Positions 21,349-31,113 are shown, counted from the stretch's first letter. The stretch: DNA of 64,000 bases from an uncultured Oleispira sp. (GCA_913061415.1 CAJXUD010000011.1:1-64000); one strand, 5' to 3'. A program made the numbers and translations. Notes: generated by a model not told the origin, from the sequence alone.

Positions 21349-23091
21349 ATGAAAATACTGTTAGTCGATGATGATCAACTTGATCGTGAAATGGTCGTTA
21401 GGGCGCTGAACAGGAGTGATTTGAATGCTCATATCAGTGAAGCCGTCACGGTCGACCAGGGGCTAGAGATGTACGCGGCGAATAGCTACGACATGGTATT
21501 GCTCGACTATCAATTGCCACAGCGTAATGGCATTGAAATGATCCTAGAACTAAGAAATGAAACGAAAGACAACAGTATCGCCATTGTAATGATGAGCTCA
21601 TCAGAGGATGAGGAGTTATCATTAGCCTGTATAAGAGCAGGCGCTCAAGATTTTTTACTCAAATCAGAAATATCCTCAGTTCGACTAAGGAGAGCATTAA
21701 TACATGCTTCTACTCGCTTTGAATTAGAAAAGAAACTCTACAATACCTATAAAAAAGTCAAATTGCTCGCCGAAACCGATTCATTAACGGGGTTGGCTAA
21801 TCGTTATTACTTTGACGAATCCTTAAAGCAAGTCCTCACCCTTAATACTCGTAGTCAGCAACAAACAGCCCTTTTATTATTTGATCTCGACAACTTCAAA
21901 GTGGTCAATGACAGCTTTGGACATGATGTGGGTGACCTGTTATTAAAAAAAGTCGTATTGAGAATTAAAAGCTGTTTACGAGGAAATGAAACCTTTGCTC
22001 GCTTAGGGGGAGATGAGTTTGGCATCATGTTGAATGACTTAAGCAGCAGTGACCAAGCAGGGCAGGTCGCAAGGCGAATTGTCACGGTTTTACACAAACC
22101 CTTCGAAATTGCCTCTGCATTTTTGCAAACAACGGTCAGTGTCGGCATTGCAATATTCCCTGAGAATGGAAAAACCAGCGAAGTACTCTTTAAGCATGCC
22201 GATATCGCGATGTACCGAGCAAAGAATAACGGCAGAAATCAAATATGTTTCTTTGAAGAAGAAATGCAAAAGAAATTTTATCTTCGTATTAAAACGGAAG
22301 CAGAATTAAGAGTTGCCCTAGTAGAGCAGCAGTTACTATTATTTTATCAGCCCGTCATAAATCCAGAGAATAACCAGATAGTCGGTTTTGAAGCGTTGAT
22401 TCGCTGGCAGGTGGGTGATGAGTTGCGCACACCGGATCAATTCATCGATGTCGCTGAAGAAACTCGATTGATAGTACCCATTGGAGAGTGGGTGATGGAG
22501 GAAGCCATCTCGACACTCGCGCGATGGAATAGAAAATACAACCAAGTACTCACGATGGCCATTAATGTATCGGCTCATCAACTATGCGATCGTAATTTTG
22601 TTGAAAAATTAAATAGCAGTTTGATTAAACATAAAGTTCCAGCTGAATTAATTGATATCGAAGTGACAGAAACCGCATTGTTAAAAGAGACAGAAGAAGC
22701 ACGTAATGCACTAGTGGCGATTGATCAATTGAGGTGCCGATTATCATTAGATGATTTTGGTACAGGTTATTCATCCGTGTCCCACCTTAGGAATTACCCC
22801 ATCTCGGTAATGAAAATTGATAAAAGCTTAATGCCCATTGATGAAACGGATATGAAAAATATAGCCCTCGTCGAAGGCTTGGTATCTATGGCCTCAATTT
22901 TAGGACTTGAAATTGTTGCTGAAGGTGTGGAAACACCCTATCAAGTATCGCTGTGTAATATATTTAATATTACCCATGTGCAAGGATATTTTTATTCAAA
23001 GCCTAAAAGGCGAAAAGATATTGAAAATGAATATTTAAACAATAACGTTATTTATGTTGATCTGATGAGTGAAAATGAAGATGAACATTAA
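21349..23091 (+). CDS. Response regulator with GGDEF and EAL domains
   Basis: 580 residues. Receiver domain 1-120 with Asp53 (LLDYQLP) as the phosphorylation site, GGDEF domain about 140-300 with an intact RLGGDEF active site, and EAL domain about 320-570. EAL residues for catalysis are present: EALIRW, AINVSAHQL, EVTETALL, LDDFGTGYSS, IDKSL and VAEGVET. It could therefore both make and break cyclic di-GMP, with phosphorylation setting the balance (inference). It overlaps the next kinase gene, its likely partner. Confidence 0.92.
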   Translation: MKILLVDDDQLDREMVVRALNRSDLNAHISEAVTVDQGLEMYAANSYDMVLLDYQLPQRNGIEMILELRNETKDNSIAIVMMSSSEDEELSLACIRAGAQDFLLKSEISSVRLRRALIHASTRFELEKKLYNTYKKVKLLAETDSLTGLANRYYFDESLKQVLTLNTRSQQQTALLLFDLDNFKVVNDSFGHDVGDLLLKKVVLRIKSCLRGNETFARLGGDEFGIMLNDLSSSDQAGQVARRIVTVLHKPFEIASAFLQTTVSVGIAIFPENGKTSEVLFKHADIAMYRAKNNGRNQICFFEEEMQKKFYLRIKTEAELRVALVEQQLLLFYQPVINPENNQIVGFEALIRWQVGDELRTPDQFIDVAEETRLIVPIGEWVMEEAISTLARWNRKYNQVLTMAINVSAHQLCDRNFVEKLNSSLIKHKVPAELIDIEVTETALLKETEEARNALVAIDQLRCRLSLDDFGTGYSSVSHLRNYPISVMKIDKSLMPIDETDMKNIALVEGLVSMASILGLEIVAEGVETPYQVSLCNIFNITHVQGYFYSKPKRRKDIENEYLNNNVIYVDLMSENEDEH

Positions 23092-25186
23092 GTTTAGCTT
23101 TGGGCGTTTACATTGGGCGGTCATATTCACTTCTTTCGTATTAACCATTGCAGCATGGCAAGTCTCTACATCACAAATTGAAAAAAGAATCGAACAGCGT
23201 TTTGATTTTTTATCTAATCAGCTGGTGACACAAATCATTGAACGAATGAAACGCTATGAGAATGCTTTAAAAACAGGTGCCGTAGCAATTCAAACACAAC
23301 GAAAAAAAATTGATGTAGACGATTGGTTACGATTTTCAAAGGCCTTGAAAATAACCTCGATGTATCCTGGCATCAATGGCATAGGTGTAATTTATCACAT
23401 AAGGCCTGAAGAGAAAGACAGCTTTATAAAAGAACAAAGGGCACTTAGGCCAGACTTTAAAATACACCCTTATCATGGCGCTGTAGAAAACTGGCCAATA
23501 ACCTATATTGAGCCATTGGATGGTAATGAGCAGGCGGTCGGCCTAGATATCGCTTTTGAACAACATAGAATTAATGCTGCGAAAAAAGCCAGAGACACCT
23601 CACAGACTCAGATAACTGGGCCAATTACGTTGGTTCAGGATCAAAAGCAAACTCCTGGATTTTTACAGTTTGTACCTCTTTATAATAGTCATGATATTAC
23701 GACGACAGAGCTGAAAAGGCAGCATTTTATTGGGCATGTATATGCGCCTTTTATCATGCATAAGTTAATATCAGGAACGTTCAATCAAAAAGATATACAA
23801 GATGATAACCGCCATATTAGATTCAGTATTTATGATGGTGACGAACTACTTTATGATGAGTTAAAAGAAGAGGGAGTAACGACAACAAAATCACCAAATC
23901 GTAGTAAAAAAATAACCATAGAAATGTACAGCAGAACGTGGACATTTAATATTCAAACTGCATCTACATTCGATGAAGAAATGAAAACCAACCAGTCGAC
24001 CTATGTACTGATTGGTGGCATTGTAATTGATGTGTTACTGATTTTTATTTTTATAATCTTAACCGGGCGTGATAAAAGATCATTAATATTAGTGGATGAA
24101 ATGACAAGGAGGGCACTTGTTAATGAAGAATATTTTCGTCACGTGATAGAAGCTGCGCCGTGTGGAATGATTATCACAAATGATAATGGGCTAATTGAAG
24201 AGGTTAACCCACATGCACTGGCTCTATTTGGTTATTCAAAAGAACAAATGCTTGGGCAGTCTATCGATATGCTCGTTCCACATCGGTTCAGTTCTGCGCA
24301 TTCAAAGCATCGAGAGGGGTTTTATAAGCATCAAGAAAATCGTCGTATGGGCATTGATCGTAATGTCTCTGGATTGAAAAGTAATGGCGATGAATTTCCT
24401 GCTGAAATAGGACTAGCGCATTTTAATGGCGAAGGTGGAACCAAAATATTAGCAACGATTATCAATATGACTGAATATGTCAGCATTACAGACGAATTAA
24501 AACGCAGTAATAAGGATTTAAATGAATTTGCTTATGTTGCCTCCCATGATTTAAAAGCCCCTTTGCGTGGGATTATGCAGCTAGCCAGCTGGATTTATGA
24601 AGATATTGAAGAGTCAGCCAGTGACGAAACTAAAACACATTTAAAGTTACTGCAAAGCAGAACGGCACGTTTAGAAAAACTGCTAGACGACCTGTTAATC
24701 TATTCACGGGTAGGTAATCATTTAGGAGACATAGAAAAAATTGATGTAAGCGAAAGTGTTCAAATGATTTTTCAATTACTCGACCCACCTGAAGGCTTTG
24801 TATTAAATTTACCCGCACCGTTACCTATTATGACGACCTTGACGACACCACTGGAAGTGATTTTCAGAAACTTAATTGGTAATGCGATTAAACATCATGA
24901 TAAAACCGAAGGTGTTATTACCATTACCGTGATTGAGAAGGATAACTTTTATGAATTCTTTTGTGAAAATGATGGGCCGCCGATTGCTCCTCAGCATCAC
25001 GATCAAATTTTTGAAATGTTTAAAACGTTAAGGCCACGAGATGAAGTAGAAGGAAGTGGAATGGGGCTGTCGATCATTAAGCGGATGCTTGATTACCATG
25101 GTCAAAAAATCACTATTGTTTCTGCAGAGGAACGTGGGGTAATATTTTCATTTACATGGCCCAAAGATTTCACCCGTAAAGGATAA
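23075..25186 (+). CDS. CHASE-PAS sensor histidine kinase
   Basis: Inner-membrane sensor. TM1 at about residues 16-31, then a periplasmic CHASE domain to about 300 (YPGINGIGVIYHI), TM2 about 312-332, a PAS domain about 355-470 and a kinase core with His493 (ASHDLKAPLR), an N box (RNLIGNAIKHHDK) and G boxes (EGSGMGLSI). Residues are numbered from GTG 23069; ATG 23075 or 23081 are equally possible starts. It overlaps the upstream receiver-GGDEF-EAL gene and lies 3 bases before an Rcp1-like receiver gene, so the three form one pathway. CHASE domains sense small extracellular molecules; the ligand here is unknown. Confidence 0.9.
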   Translation: MKMNIKFSFGRLHWAVIFTSFVLTIAAWQVSTSQIEKRIEQRFDFLSNQLVTQIIERMKRYENALKTGAVAIQTQRKKIDVDDWLRFSKALKITSMYPGINGIGVIYHIRPEEKDSFIKEQRALRPDFKIHPYHGAVENWPITYIEPLDGNEQAVGLDIAFEQHRINAAKKARDTSQTQITGPITLVQDQKQTPGFLQFVPLYNSHDITTTELKRQHFIGHVYAPFIMHKLISGTFNQKDIQDDNRHIRFSIYDGDELLYDELKEEGVTTTKSPNRSKKITIEMYSRTWTFNIQTASTFDEEMKTNQSTYVLIGGIVIDVLLIFIFIILTGRDKRSLILVDEMTRRALVNEEYFRHVIEAAPCGMIITNDNGLIEEVNPHALALFGYSKEQMLGQSIDMLVPHRFSSAHSKHREGFYKHQENRRMGIDRNVSGLKSNGDEFPAEIGLAHFNGEGGTKILATIINMTEYVSITDELKRSNKDLNEFAYVASHDLKAPLRGIMQLASWIYEDIEESASDETKTHLKLLQSRTARLEKLLDDLLIYSRVGNHLGDIEKIDVSESVQMIFQLLDPPEGFVLNLPAPLPIMTTLTTPLEVIFRNLIGNAIKHHDKTEGVITITVIEKDNFYEFFCENDGPPIAPQHHDQIFEMFKTLRPRDEVEGSGMGLSIIKRMLDYHGQKITIVSAEERGVIFSFTWPKDFTRKG

Positions 25187-25189
25187 CCC

Positions 25190-25618
25190 GTGAATAATAA
25201 AAAATTTAAACCTGCTTCTATATTACTCGTTGAAGATGACGATATAGATGCGATGAGTGTACAGCGTGCCTTTCAACGCATGAAAATCGCCAATCCTATT
25301 GTGCGTGCTAAAGATGGAATTGAAGCCTTAGACATTTTGTTAAAGGGAGGTATAGAGCAGCCTTATTTGATTTTGTTAGATCTAAACATGCCAAGAATGG
25401 GCGGTTTAGAATTACTCGATACTATTCGTAATAACCCACAGTTAGAGTTGAGTGTTGTTTTTGTACTGACGACGAGTAAAGATGATGAGGATAAAATTAA
25501 GGCGTATAAACACCATGTTGCAGGCTACATTGTTAAAGAAAAGCTTGATGAAGGCTTTGAACAGCTAGTTAAAATGTTAGATCATTATTGGCGATTAGTT
25601 GAATTACCTGTAGTTTAA
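25190..25618 (+). CDS. Rcp1-like single-domain response regulator
   Basis: 142 residues, a stand-alone receiver with LVEDDDIDAMSV acidic pocket, phosphoacceptor in LILLDLNMPRMGG, conserved Thr in VLTTSKD and Lys in IVKEK. No output domain, like Rcp1 of cyanobacterial phytochrome pairs. It may act as a phosphate sink or a protein-protein switch. GTG start, preceded by AAAGGATAA. Third gene of the trio. Confidence 0.9.
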   Translation: MNNKKFKPASILLVEDDDIDAMSVQRAFQRMKIANPIVRAKDGIEALDILLKGGIEQPYLILLDLNMPRMGGLELLDTIRNNPQLELSVVFVLTTSKDDEDKIKAYKHHVAGYIVKEKLDEGFEQLVKMLDHYWRLVELPVV

Positions 25619-25656
25619 GTGGCTCTAGATCATTATTAATCATTAAACTTCATAAT

Positions 25657-25695
25657 AAACCTCATATATTCTGGTAATATGTGGGGTTTAATTTT
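25657..25695 (+). terminator. Possible terminator after the signalling trio
   Basis: AAACCTCATATATT pairs with AATATGTGGGGTTT (with G-U pairs) over a 5-base loop, followed by AATTTTAT. A reasonable hairpin with a weak T-run. Confidence 0.55.
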
Positions 25696-25816
25696 ATACG
25701 CAATAGTAATGCATAACGGGTTTGAATTAATCAACTTAGATAACCTGATTAGAAAACCTGCCTAGAAAACTAAGTTAGATAAACAAGCCTAGATAAATGG
25801 CGATTGGGGAATACGA

Positions 25817-26416
25817 ATGACTGATCATGATGAAAAGCATCAGCAACGAATGGCAAAAAAGAAAGCGATTGTTGATGCAAGGATTGCCGCGGCTCAAGAA
25901 GAACGAGGCATCTTGATTCTCTTAAAAGGTAACGGTAAAGGTAAAAGCAGTTCAGCGCTAGGAACCATGGCTCGATCGTTGGGTTATGGTAAAAAATGCG
26001 CGGTTATACAATTTATTAAAGGCCAAAATGAAACGGGTGAGCAGCGATTTTTTCAAGATCATCCTTTAGTTGACTGGCATGTGATGGGGCATGGCTTTAC
26101 TTGGGAAACACAAGATAAGAGCCAAGACATTGCAGCGGCGGAAAAAGCTTGGGAGCTAGCAGCACAATTGTTACAAGATGAGTCTTATGACTTTTTATTG
26201 TTCGATGAAATGAGCTATATGTTTAAGTATGGTTACCTAGATGTAGAACCTGTAGTGAAAGCTTTGCAAGCACGCCCTAAAATGCAAAACGTGATGATTA
26301 CGGGCCGTACCATGGCCACCCCTTTACAAGACATTGCAGATACAATTTCGACAGTCCAAGAAGATAGGCATGCCTTTCACCTGGGGGTTAAAGCGCAAGA
26401 AGGTATTGAATTCTAA
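25817..26416 (+). CDS. cobO: Corrinoid adenosyltransferase (CobO/BtuR)
   Basis: ATP:cob(I)alamin/corrinoid adenosyltransferase, which forms the 5'-deoxyadenosyl ligand. 199 residues. The P-loop GNGKGKSS is near residue 40, FDEMSYM is the Walker B-like region and VMITGR a later family motif. The cytosolic enzyme acts in B12 synthesis or salvage. Its stop overlaps the cobB start by one base. No B12 riboswitch was recognised upstream. Confidence 0.94.
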   Translation: MTDHDEKHQQRMAKKKAIVDARIAAAQEERGILILLKGNGKGKSSSALGTMARSLGYGKKCAVIQFIKGQNETGEQRFFQDHPLVDWHVMGHGFTWETQDKSQDIAAAEKAWELAAQLLQDESYDFLLFDEMSYMFKYGYLDVEPVVKALQARPKMQNVMITGRTMATPLQDIADTISTVQEDRHAFHLGVKAQEGIEF

Positions 26417-27762
26417 TGAACGCTTTAAATAATCAGGATTCAGTCTTTTGCCCCGCGTTATTTTTAACAGCTCCAGCTTCAGGGCAAGGCAAGACAACGG
26501 TGACGGCCGCACTGGCTAGAATGCTCAAACGTCAAGGTAAGGTGGTAAGGGTATTTAAAACAGGTCCTGATTATTTAGACCCGCAAATATTGGCTCAAGC
26601 TTCTGGTGAGCACGTTGAGCAATTAGATTTGTGGATGGCAGGAGAAAACTACTGTCGTTATCAGTTTTACCAAGCCGCTAAAGAAGCTGACCTAATTATT
26701 GTAGAAGGTGCAATGGGGATGTTTGATGGTAATCCTTCGAGCGCGGATTTAGCAGCCACCTTCAATATTCCTATGGCAATCGTAATGGATGTAAAAGCCA
26801 TGGCGCAAACGGCTGCTATTATGGCTATGGGATTAGCCAACCACCGGTCAGATGTGAAAGTAGCAGGCTTGATTGCAAATAGCTGCAGCACTGAGCGGCA
26901 TCGTCAGCTCATAGAAGAAGCCTTACCTGAAAGTTTACCTCTATTAGCAACCTTGCCTAAATCCGAGAGTATTGCACTGCCGGAGCGTCACCTTGGGTTA
27001 GTGCAAGCGAGTGAAATGCGTGATGAGTTAGAGCAGCGTTTTGAAGCAGGTGCTGATTGGCTGGTGGCTGCAGGGTTAGAAAATATTCTTCAGCGTTTTG
27101 GCAATGTTGAGTTCAAGCCTAGCCAGTTACCCCTATTAGAAGCTCACCTACAAGGTACAACGATCGCTATCGCAAAAGATGAAGCTTTTAGTTTTATCTA
27201 TCAAGCTAACCTATTGGTTTTACAGAAGCTTGGCGCCGACCTGAAATTTTTCTCTCCATTGCATGATTCGTTAATTCCGCAAGCAGATGCACTGTGGTTA
27301 CCAGGTGGTTACCCCGAACTTCATACAAAAAAATTGGCGAATAATGTAAGTATGCTTAACAGCATTAAGGAATTTGCAGCGGCTGAAAAACCGATATTAG
27401 CCGAGTGCGGCGGGTTATTATATTGTCTAGAAAGCCTTACCGACTTGAATAACGAGACATATCCAATGGCAAATATTCTTGCAGGTGAAGGGGCAATGAA
27501 AGGAAAGCGTGGCTGCCAAGGTATGCAAACGGCAATCTTTCCTGAGGGCGAGATACGAGCACATGCACACCACCGCTCGCGTAGTTTTAATATGCCAGAA
27601 CCACTTTCTTATGGGCGACGTCAGCACCATCCTGCACCCGGAGAAGCGGTATATCGTGACAAGAATTTAAATGCGAGTTACTTACATTTATTTTTCCCTT
27701 CCAACCCGAGTGTGATCAGTTGTTTATTTAAACCAGAATTAGCTGATGGCATTAATAAATAA
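26416..27762 (+). CDS. cobB: Cobyrinate a,c-diamide synthase
   Basis: Glutamine- and ATP-dependent amidation of cobyrinic acid. 448 residues. An N-terminal dethiobiotin-synthetase-like domain has the P-loop APASGQGKTTVTAAL, and DYLDP and EGAMGMFDG are hallmarks. The C-terminal class I glutaminase domain has PGGYPELH, the nucleophile cysteine in AECGGLLY and a HHRSR-type histidine region. It overlaps cobO. Other cobalamin genes are not in this window, so the rest of the pathway must be elsewhere or absent. Confidence 0.95.
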   Translation: MNALNNQDSVFCPALFLTAPASGQGKTTVTAALARMLKRQGKVVRVFKTGPDYLDPQILAQASGEHVEQLDLWMAGENYCRYQFYQAAKEADLIIVEGAMGMFDGNPSSADLAATFNIPMAIVMDVKAMAQTAAIMAMGLANHRSDVKVAGLIANSCSTERHRQLIEEALPESLPLLATLPKSESIALPERHLGLVQASEMRDELEQRFEAGADWLVAAGLENILQRFGNVEFKPSQLPLLEAHLQGTTIAIAKDEAFSFIYQANLLVLQKLGADLKFFSPLHDSLIPQADALWLPGGYPELHTKKLANNVSMLNSIKEFAAAEKPILAECGGLLYCLESLTDLNNETYPMANILAGEGAMKGKRGCQGMQTAIFPEGEIRAHAHHRSRSFNMPEPLSYGRRQHHPAPGEAVYRDKNLNASYLHLFFPSNPSVISCLFKPELADGINK

Positions 27763-27777
27763 ATTATAGGATTTTTA

Positions 27778-28494
27778 ATGATGACGATGGAAATATTTAC
27801 CCTGTTGATGACAGGTTTAGGCTTGGGGTTATTGCATGCCTTAGATGCTGATCATGTTATGGCCGTATCAGCCTTAAGTAATCGTAAACCAGATTTTAAA
27901 CGCACGTTAAAGTTCAGTGCTAACTGGGCTATCGGTCATGGAAGCGTATTAATAATTTTAGGCCTGTTATTTTTTGGGCTAGGCATCGCTTTACCAGAGA
28001 CCGTTCAGCAAATTGCTGAATCCAGTGTCGGAGTACTTTTAATTGCGTTGGGGCTCGCATGTTTTTGGCAATTCCATAAAGAAAAAATCATCCTCAAAAA
28101 ACATACGCATGAACATTCTGACGGGGCTATAGAGCATACTCACTTGCATCTCGCTGAACATACTCAAGAGAGTGGCAATACGATGCAAAGCCCTAAAGAA
28201 ATTAAGGAAGCACATACGCCTATCATGGTGGGTGTATTGCACGGATTAGCAGGCAGTGCGCCAGCGCTAGCTATTATCCCAGCCATGATGCAAACCCGCT
28301 TGCTAGAGTCGATTTCTTATCTGATATTATTCAGTGCAGGTGTTTTATTCTCGATGGTAGCTTTTGGATTAAGTTTTGGTTTTATACAGAAAAAATTACA
28401 AGAGAAATCTGTACGAATTTTTAATTGGGTGCGAAAAATCATTGCAATGTTTGCTATCAGTATAGGTTTTTACTGGCTAACGCAAGCTGCTTAG
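27778..28494 (+). CDS. Nickel/cobalt permease-like membrane protein
   Basis: 238 residues with about six membrane segments. The first contains HALDADHVMA, the H-x4-DH metal motif of nickel/cobalt permeases. A histidine-rich cytosolic or periplasmic loop (HTHEHSDGAIEHTHLH) follows the third segment. The later HGLAGSAPALA repeat is typical of UreH/NicO-like proteins. It is 15 bases after cobB, so cobalt uptake for B12 is the likely role. Direction and metal choice are inferred from context. Confidence 0.85.
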   Translation: MMTMEIFTLLMTGLGLGLLHALDADHVMAVSALSNRKPDFKRTLKFSANWAIGHGSVLIILGLLFFGLGIALPETVQQIAESSVGVLLIALGLACFWQFHKEKIILKKHTHEHSDGAIEHTHLHLAEHTQESGNTMQSPKEIKEAHTPIMVGVLHGLAGSAPALAIIPAMMQTRLLESISYLILFSAGVLFSMVAFGLSFGFIQKKLQEKSVRIFNWVRKIIAMFAISIGFYWLTQAA

Positions 28495-28507
28495 GAATAT
28501 GTTTGAA

Positions 28508-28547
28508 AGGCTCCGTTAATTTAAAAATCAATACCTTAACGGAGCCT
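28508..28547. terminator. 12-bp inverted repeat between convergent genes
   Basis: AGGCTCCGTTAA and TTAACGGAGCCT form a perfect 12-bp stem with a 16-base loop. It lies between the permease gene and the convergent old yellow enzyme gene, so it probably ends one or both transcripts. A T-run is lacking. Confidence 0.6.
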
Positions 28548-28554
28548 AGTCAAC

Positions 28555-28582
28555 GATCGCACGTAATTATTAACGAGCGATC
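28555..28582. terminator. Second hairpin between convergent genes
   Basis: GATCGC-A-CGT and ACG-A-GCGATC pair with one mismatch over an 8-base loop, just beyond the end of the minus-strand flavin oxidoreductase gene. Probable 3'-end structure of that mRNA. Confidence 0.5.
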
Positions 28583-28589
28583 TTCTTTA

Positions 28590-29723
28590 TTAAACCAACT
28601 GCATCAAACTCTCTTTCGAATAATCCTGCAATTCTTCCAAGCGATTTTCACGTACTTTAATTACCCACTCAGGGTCTTGAATTAAAGCACGGCCTACAGC
28701 GACTAAATCAAATTCATTTTTTGCAACACGTTCAGCAAGCTGAGTAATAGAACTGGTTTCAATACCGGCTTGAGCCGACATTGCCATACCGTGTTCAGCC
28801 CCCACAAAGCTGGTATTCAACCCCACACTACCCACAGTAATAACAGGCTTGCCGGTTAACTTCTTAGTCCAGCCAGCAAGGTTTAATTCAGAATCCGTGG
28901 CTGAGTTTTCAAATTCTTTTTCCCAATAGCGACGTGTACTGCAATGGAAGATATCCACACCGGCATCTACTAGAGGCGTTAAGAAGGCTTTTAACTCTTC
29001 AGGAGTTTCTACTAAACGAGCATCGTAATCTTGCTGCTTCCATTGAGAGAAACGGAATATTATAGGGAAGTCTTCACCCACACGAGCACGAATCGCACGA
29101 ACGATCTCAACCGCAAACTTAGTACGGGCGACAAGATCGCCACCGTAGCTGTCGTCACGAACATTAGTACCTTCCCAGAAGAACTGATCGATCAAATAAC
29201 CGTGAGCGCCATGAACTTCTACCGCATCAAAACCAATGTCTTTGGCATCGGCAGCAGCTTGTGCAAACGCTTCAACGACCTCATCGATATCTTGCTGAGT
29301 CATGGTAATGCCATTTGGTTTTCCTGGCATGAATAAACCAGAAGGGCTGTGGCCAGGAATAGACGGATCTGGCTCAACCCCTTCTTTACGTACTGAACCA
29401 ACATGCCATAGTTGTGGTGCGATTTTTCCGCCTTTAGCGTGCACGGCATCAACCACTTTTTTCCATCCAGCCAGAGATGCCTCGCCATGAATAGCAGGAA
29501 CACGAGGATAACCATTAGCGGCTTTATGACCAACCGTTGTGCCTTCTGTGATAATTAAACCGACTTCGTTTTCGGCGCGAAGAGCGTAATACGCGACCAC
29601 TAAATCATTGGGTACACCGCCCGGAGAGAAGGTACGGGTCATTGGGGCCATAACAATACGATTATTTAACGACAGTGGACCAAGTGTAATAGGCTGGAAT
29701 AATGGAGATAAAGAATTGCTCAT
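28590..29723 (-). CDS. Old yellow enzyme family NADH:flavin oxidoreductase
   Basis: 377-residue FMN-dependent TIM barrel ene-reductase. FQPITLGPLSLNNRIVMAPMTR is at the N-terminus, QLWHVG in the middle, and the active-site motif HGAHGYLIDQFFWEGTNVRDD is complete. The late VAVGRALIQDPEW phosphate-binding segment is present. The physiological substrate is unknown; family members reduce enals, nitro compounds and xenobiotics. It is downstream of an efflux-linked two-component operon in the same direction, but no direct link is shown. Confidence 0.93.
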   Translation of the reverse strand: MSNSLSPLFQPITLGPLSLNNRIVMAPMTRTFSPGGVPNDLVVAYYALRAENEVGLIITEGTTVGHKAANGYPRVPAIHGEASLAGWKKVVDAVHAKGGKIAPQLWHVGSVRKEGVEPDPSIPGHSPSGLFMPGKPNGITMTQQDIDEVVEAFAQAAADAKDIGFDAVEVHGAHGYLIDQFFWEGTNVRDDSYGGDLVARTKFAVEIVRAIRARVGEDFPIIFRFSQWKQQDYDARLVETPEELKAFLTPLVDAGVDIFHCSTRRYWEKEFENSATDSELNLAGWTKKLTGKPVITVGSVGLNTSFVGAEHGMAMSAQAGIETSSITQLAERVAKNEFDLVAVGRALIQDPEWVIKVRENRLEELQDYSKESLMQLV

Positions 29724-29790
29724 AGTGTTCCTCTTTGCTTTTTTTGTTCTATTTAGCGTTTATAAAAATCTAATCAAATCTGATTCATCA

Positions 29791-31113
29791 CTATGCCATA
29801 GGTGAATGATTTCTGGCAGAGTTATCGAAATCAACCGTTACGTGGTAATGCCCTTGGCATTCTTTAACTTGGTACAACCAACCTTGGCGATTAATGATTT
29901 TTTCGCTGAGCTGTAACCCTAAGCCATAACCTAGTGCGGTTTGTTTTGTATCTGTTTCGACTTCAGCTAGGGTGCGACTGCTAGAGTCACTGGTACTATT
30001 AATGATCGTAATGCGACTGCCTTGCTGCGTGATGGTCACTTGCCCTTGTTGAGTATGTTGATAGGCGTTGCGAATCAAGTTACTTAATACAATATGGCAA
30101 GCCGTTGCAGTGATGGGGTGGTTGCAAGTATCACCAGATATTTTAACTTCGACTTCTTTTGCATTGAGTAAATAGCTCAACTCATTACAAAGTTGTTTAA
30201 TTTTTTCGTGTAAATTAATCGACTCGGGTGTGGTTGTTTGCTCTTCCTCGCGGCTTAACCAAAGCAAGGTATCGGTTAAATCACTCATGGTTAATCCTGC
30301 CCGTTCGATACGTTGCAAGGTTAACTCTTGTTTATCACCTAATGGCGCTTTCTCGCTCAAGCGTTTTAATAAATCGACATTGCTGCGGATAACAGAAATC
30401 GGAGTGCGTAACTCATGGCTCGCATAACTTAAAAAATGCTGCTCTCGATTTAAACTTTTTTGTGCAGACGTTAAGCTATCTTGTATTAGAGACGCTAAAA
30501 CATTTAGCTCATTATAAGTGAAGTCAGGAAGCGGTTTTTTTATATTGTCTTGGTTTAATGATTTTGCCCAGTTCTTTAATGATTCTACTGGTCTGGCTAT
30601 TTTACTCATAATCATCGTGAGTAAAAATGCGAACAGTGCAATGGCTGCAAGGGCGGTAAAAAATATCCAGTAAAAGTGCTTTATCGGTTGTCCTGATATT
30701 GAGGTAGCAGGGCGATCTTTGTCTAGCATTACACGGGATATATAGCGTTTTTCACCCTCTGGGTTGGTATATAAAAGAATGAAATAGATATTTTCAGGCA
30801 TGAGGAAAACAGAATCTTGATCTTTAATTTTCTGTAATTCTCCGACCATTATGGGTGGTGTTTCAAAGCGTGTTTGAATAATGCTGGGTGTATCTTGCCA
30901 GCGACTGGCGATAGTGAAACCCAATAAATGTTGGGGATTACCATCGGCAACGTCAGGAGATTTCGCAAGTTCGCGCATAACGCTTTTAATGCCTTTATCT
31001 AAACCACTGATAAAGTAATTTACGCTTAATAAAGAAAATCCAATGGTCATTGTTGAACCTAGCAATACAATACTGATAAAAAAGTACAACCTCAGGCTAG
31101 GTCTAATTTTCAT
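29791..31113 (-). CDS. Sensor histidine kinase of the efflux operon
   Basis: 440 residues. TM1 about 9-33, a periplasmic sensor of about 110 residues, TM2 about 147-170, a HAMP-like linker, His233 in ASHELRTPIS, N box (SNLIRNAYQH) and a short ATPase domain with GYGLGLQLS. It overlaps the upstream OmpR-type regulator gene by 11 bases and the pair follows acrA/acrB-like genes. It probably senses envelope stress or a pump substrate (inference). Confidence 0.92.
   Translation of the reverse strand: MKIRPSLRLYFFISIVLLGSTMTIGFSLLSVNYFISGLDKGIKSVMRELAKSPDVADGNPQHLLGFTIASRWQDTPSIIQTRFETPPIMVGELQKIKDQDSVFLMPENIYFILLYTNPEGEKRYISRVMLDKDRPATSISGQPIKHFYWIFFTALAAIALFAFLLTMIMSKIARPVESLKNWAKSLNQDNIKKPLPDFTYNELNVLASLIQDSLTSAQKSLNREQHFLSYASHELRTPISVIRSNVDLLKRLSEKAPLGDKQELTLQRIERAGLTMSDLTDTLLWLSREEEQTTTPESINLHEKIKQLCNELSYLLNAKEVEVKISGDTCNHPITATACHIVLSNLIRNAYQHTQQGQVTITQQGSRITIINSTSDSSSRTLAEVETDTKQTALGYGLGLQLSEKIINRQGWLYQVKECQGHYHVTVDFDNSARNHSPMA

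Noticed and set aside
25725-25745. FNR-like TTGAATTAATCAA upstream of cobO
   Set aside because: It is 13 bases, one short of the TTGA-N6-TCAA spacing, so it does not fit the consensus.
25619-25816. Cobalamin riboswitch upstream of cobO
   Set aside because: No B12-box-like sequence was recognised and the region is AT-rich with little structure.
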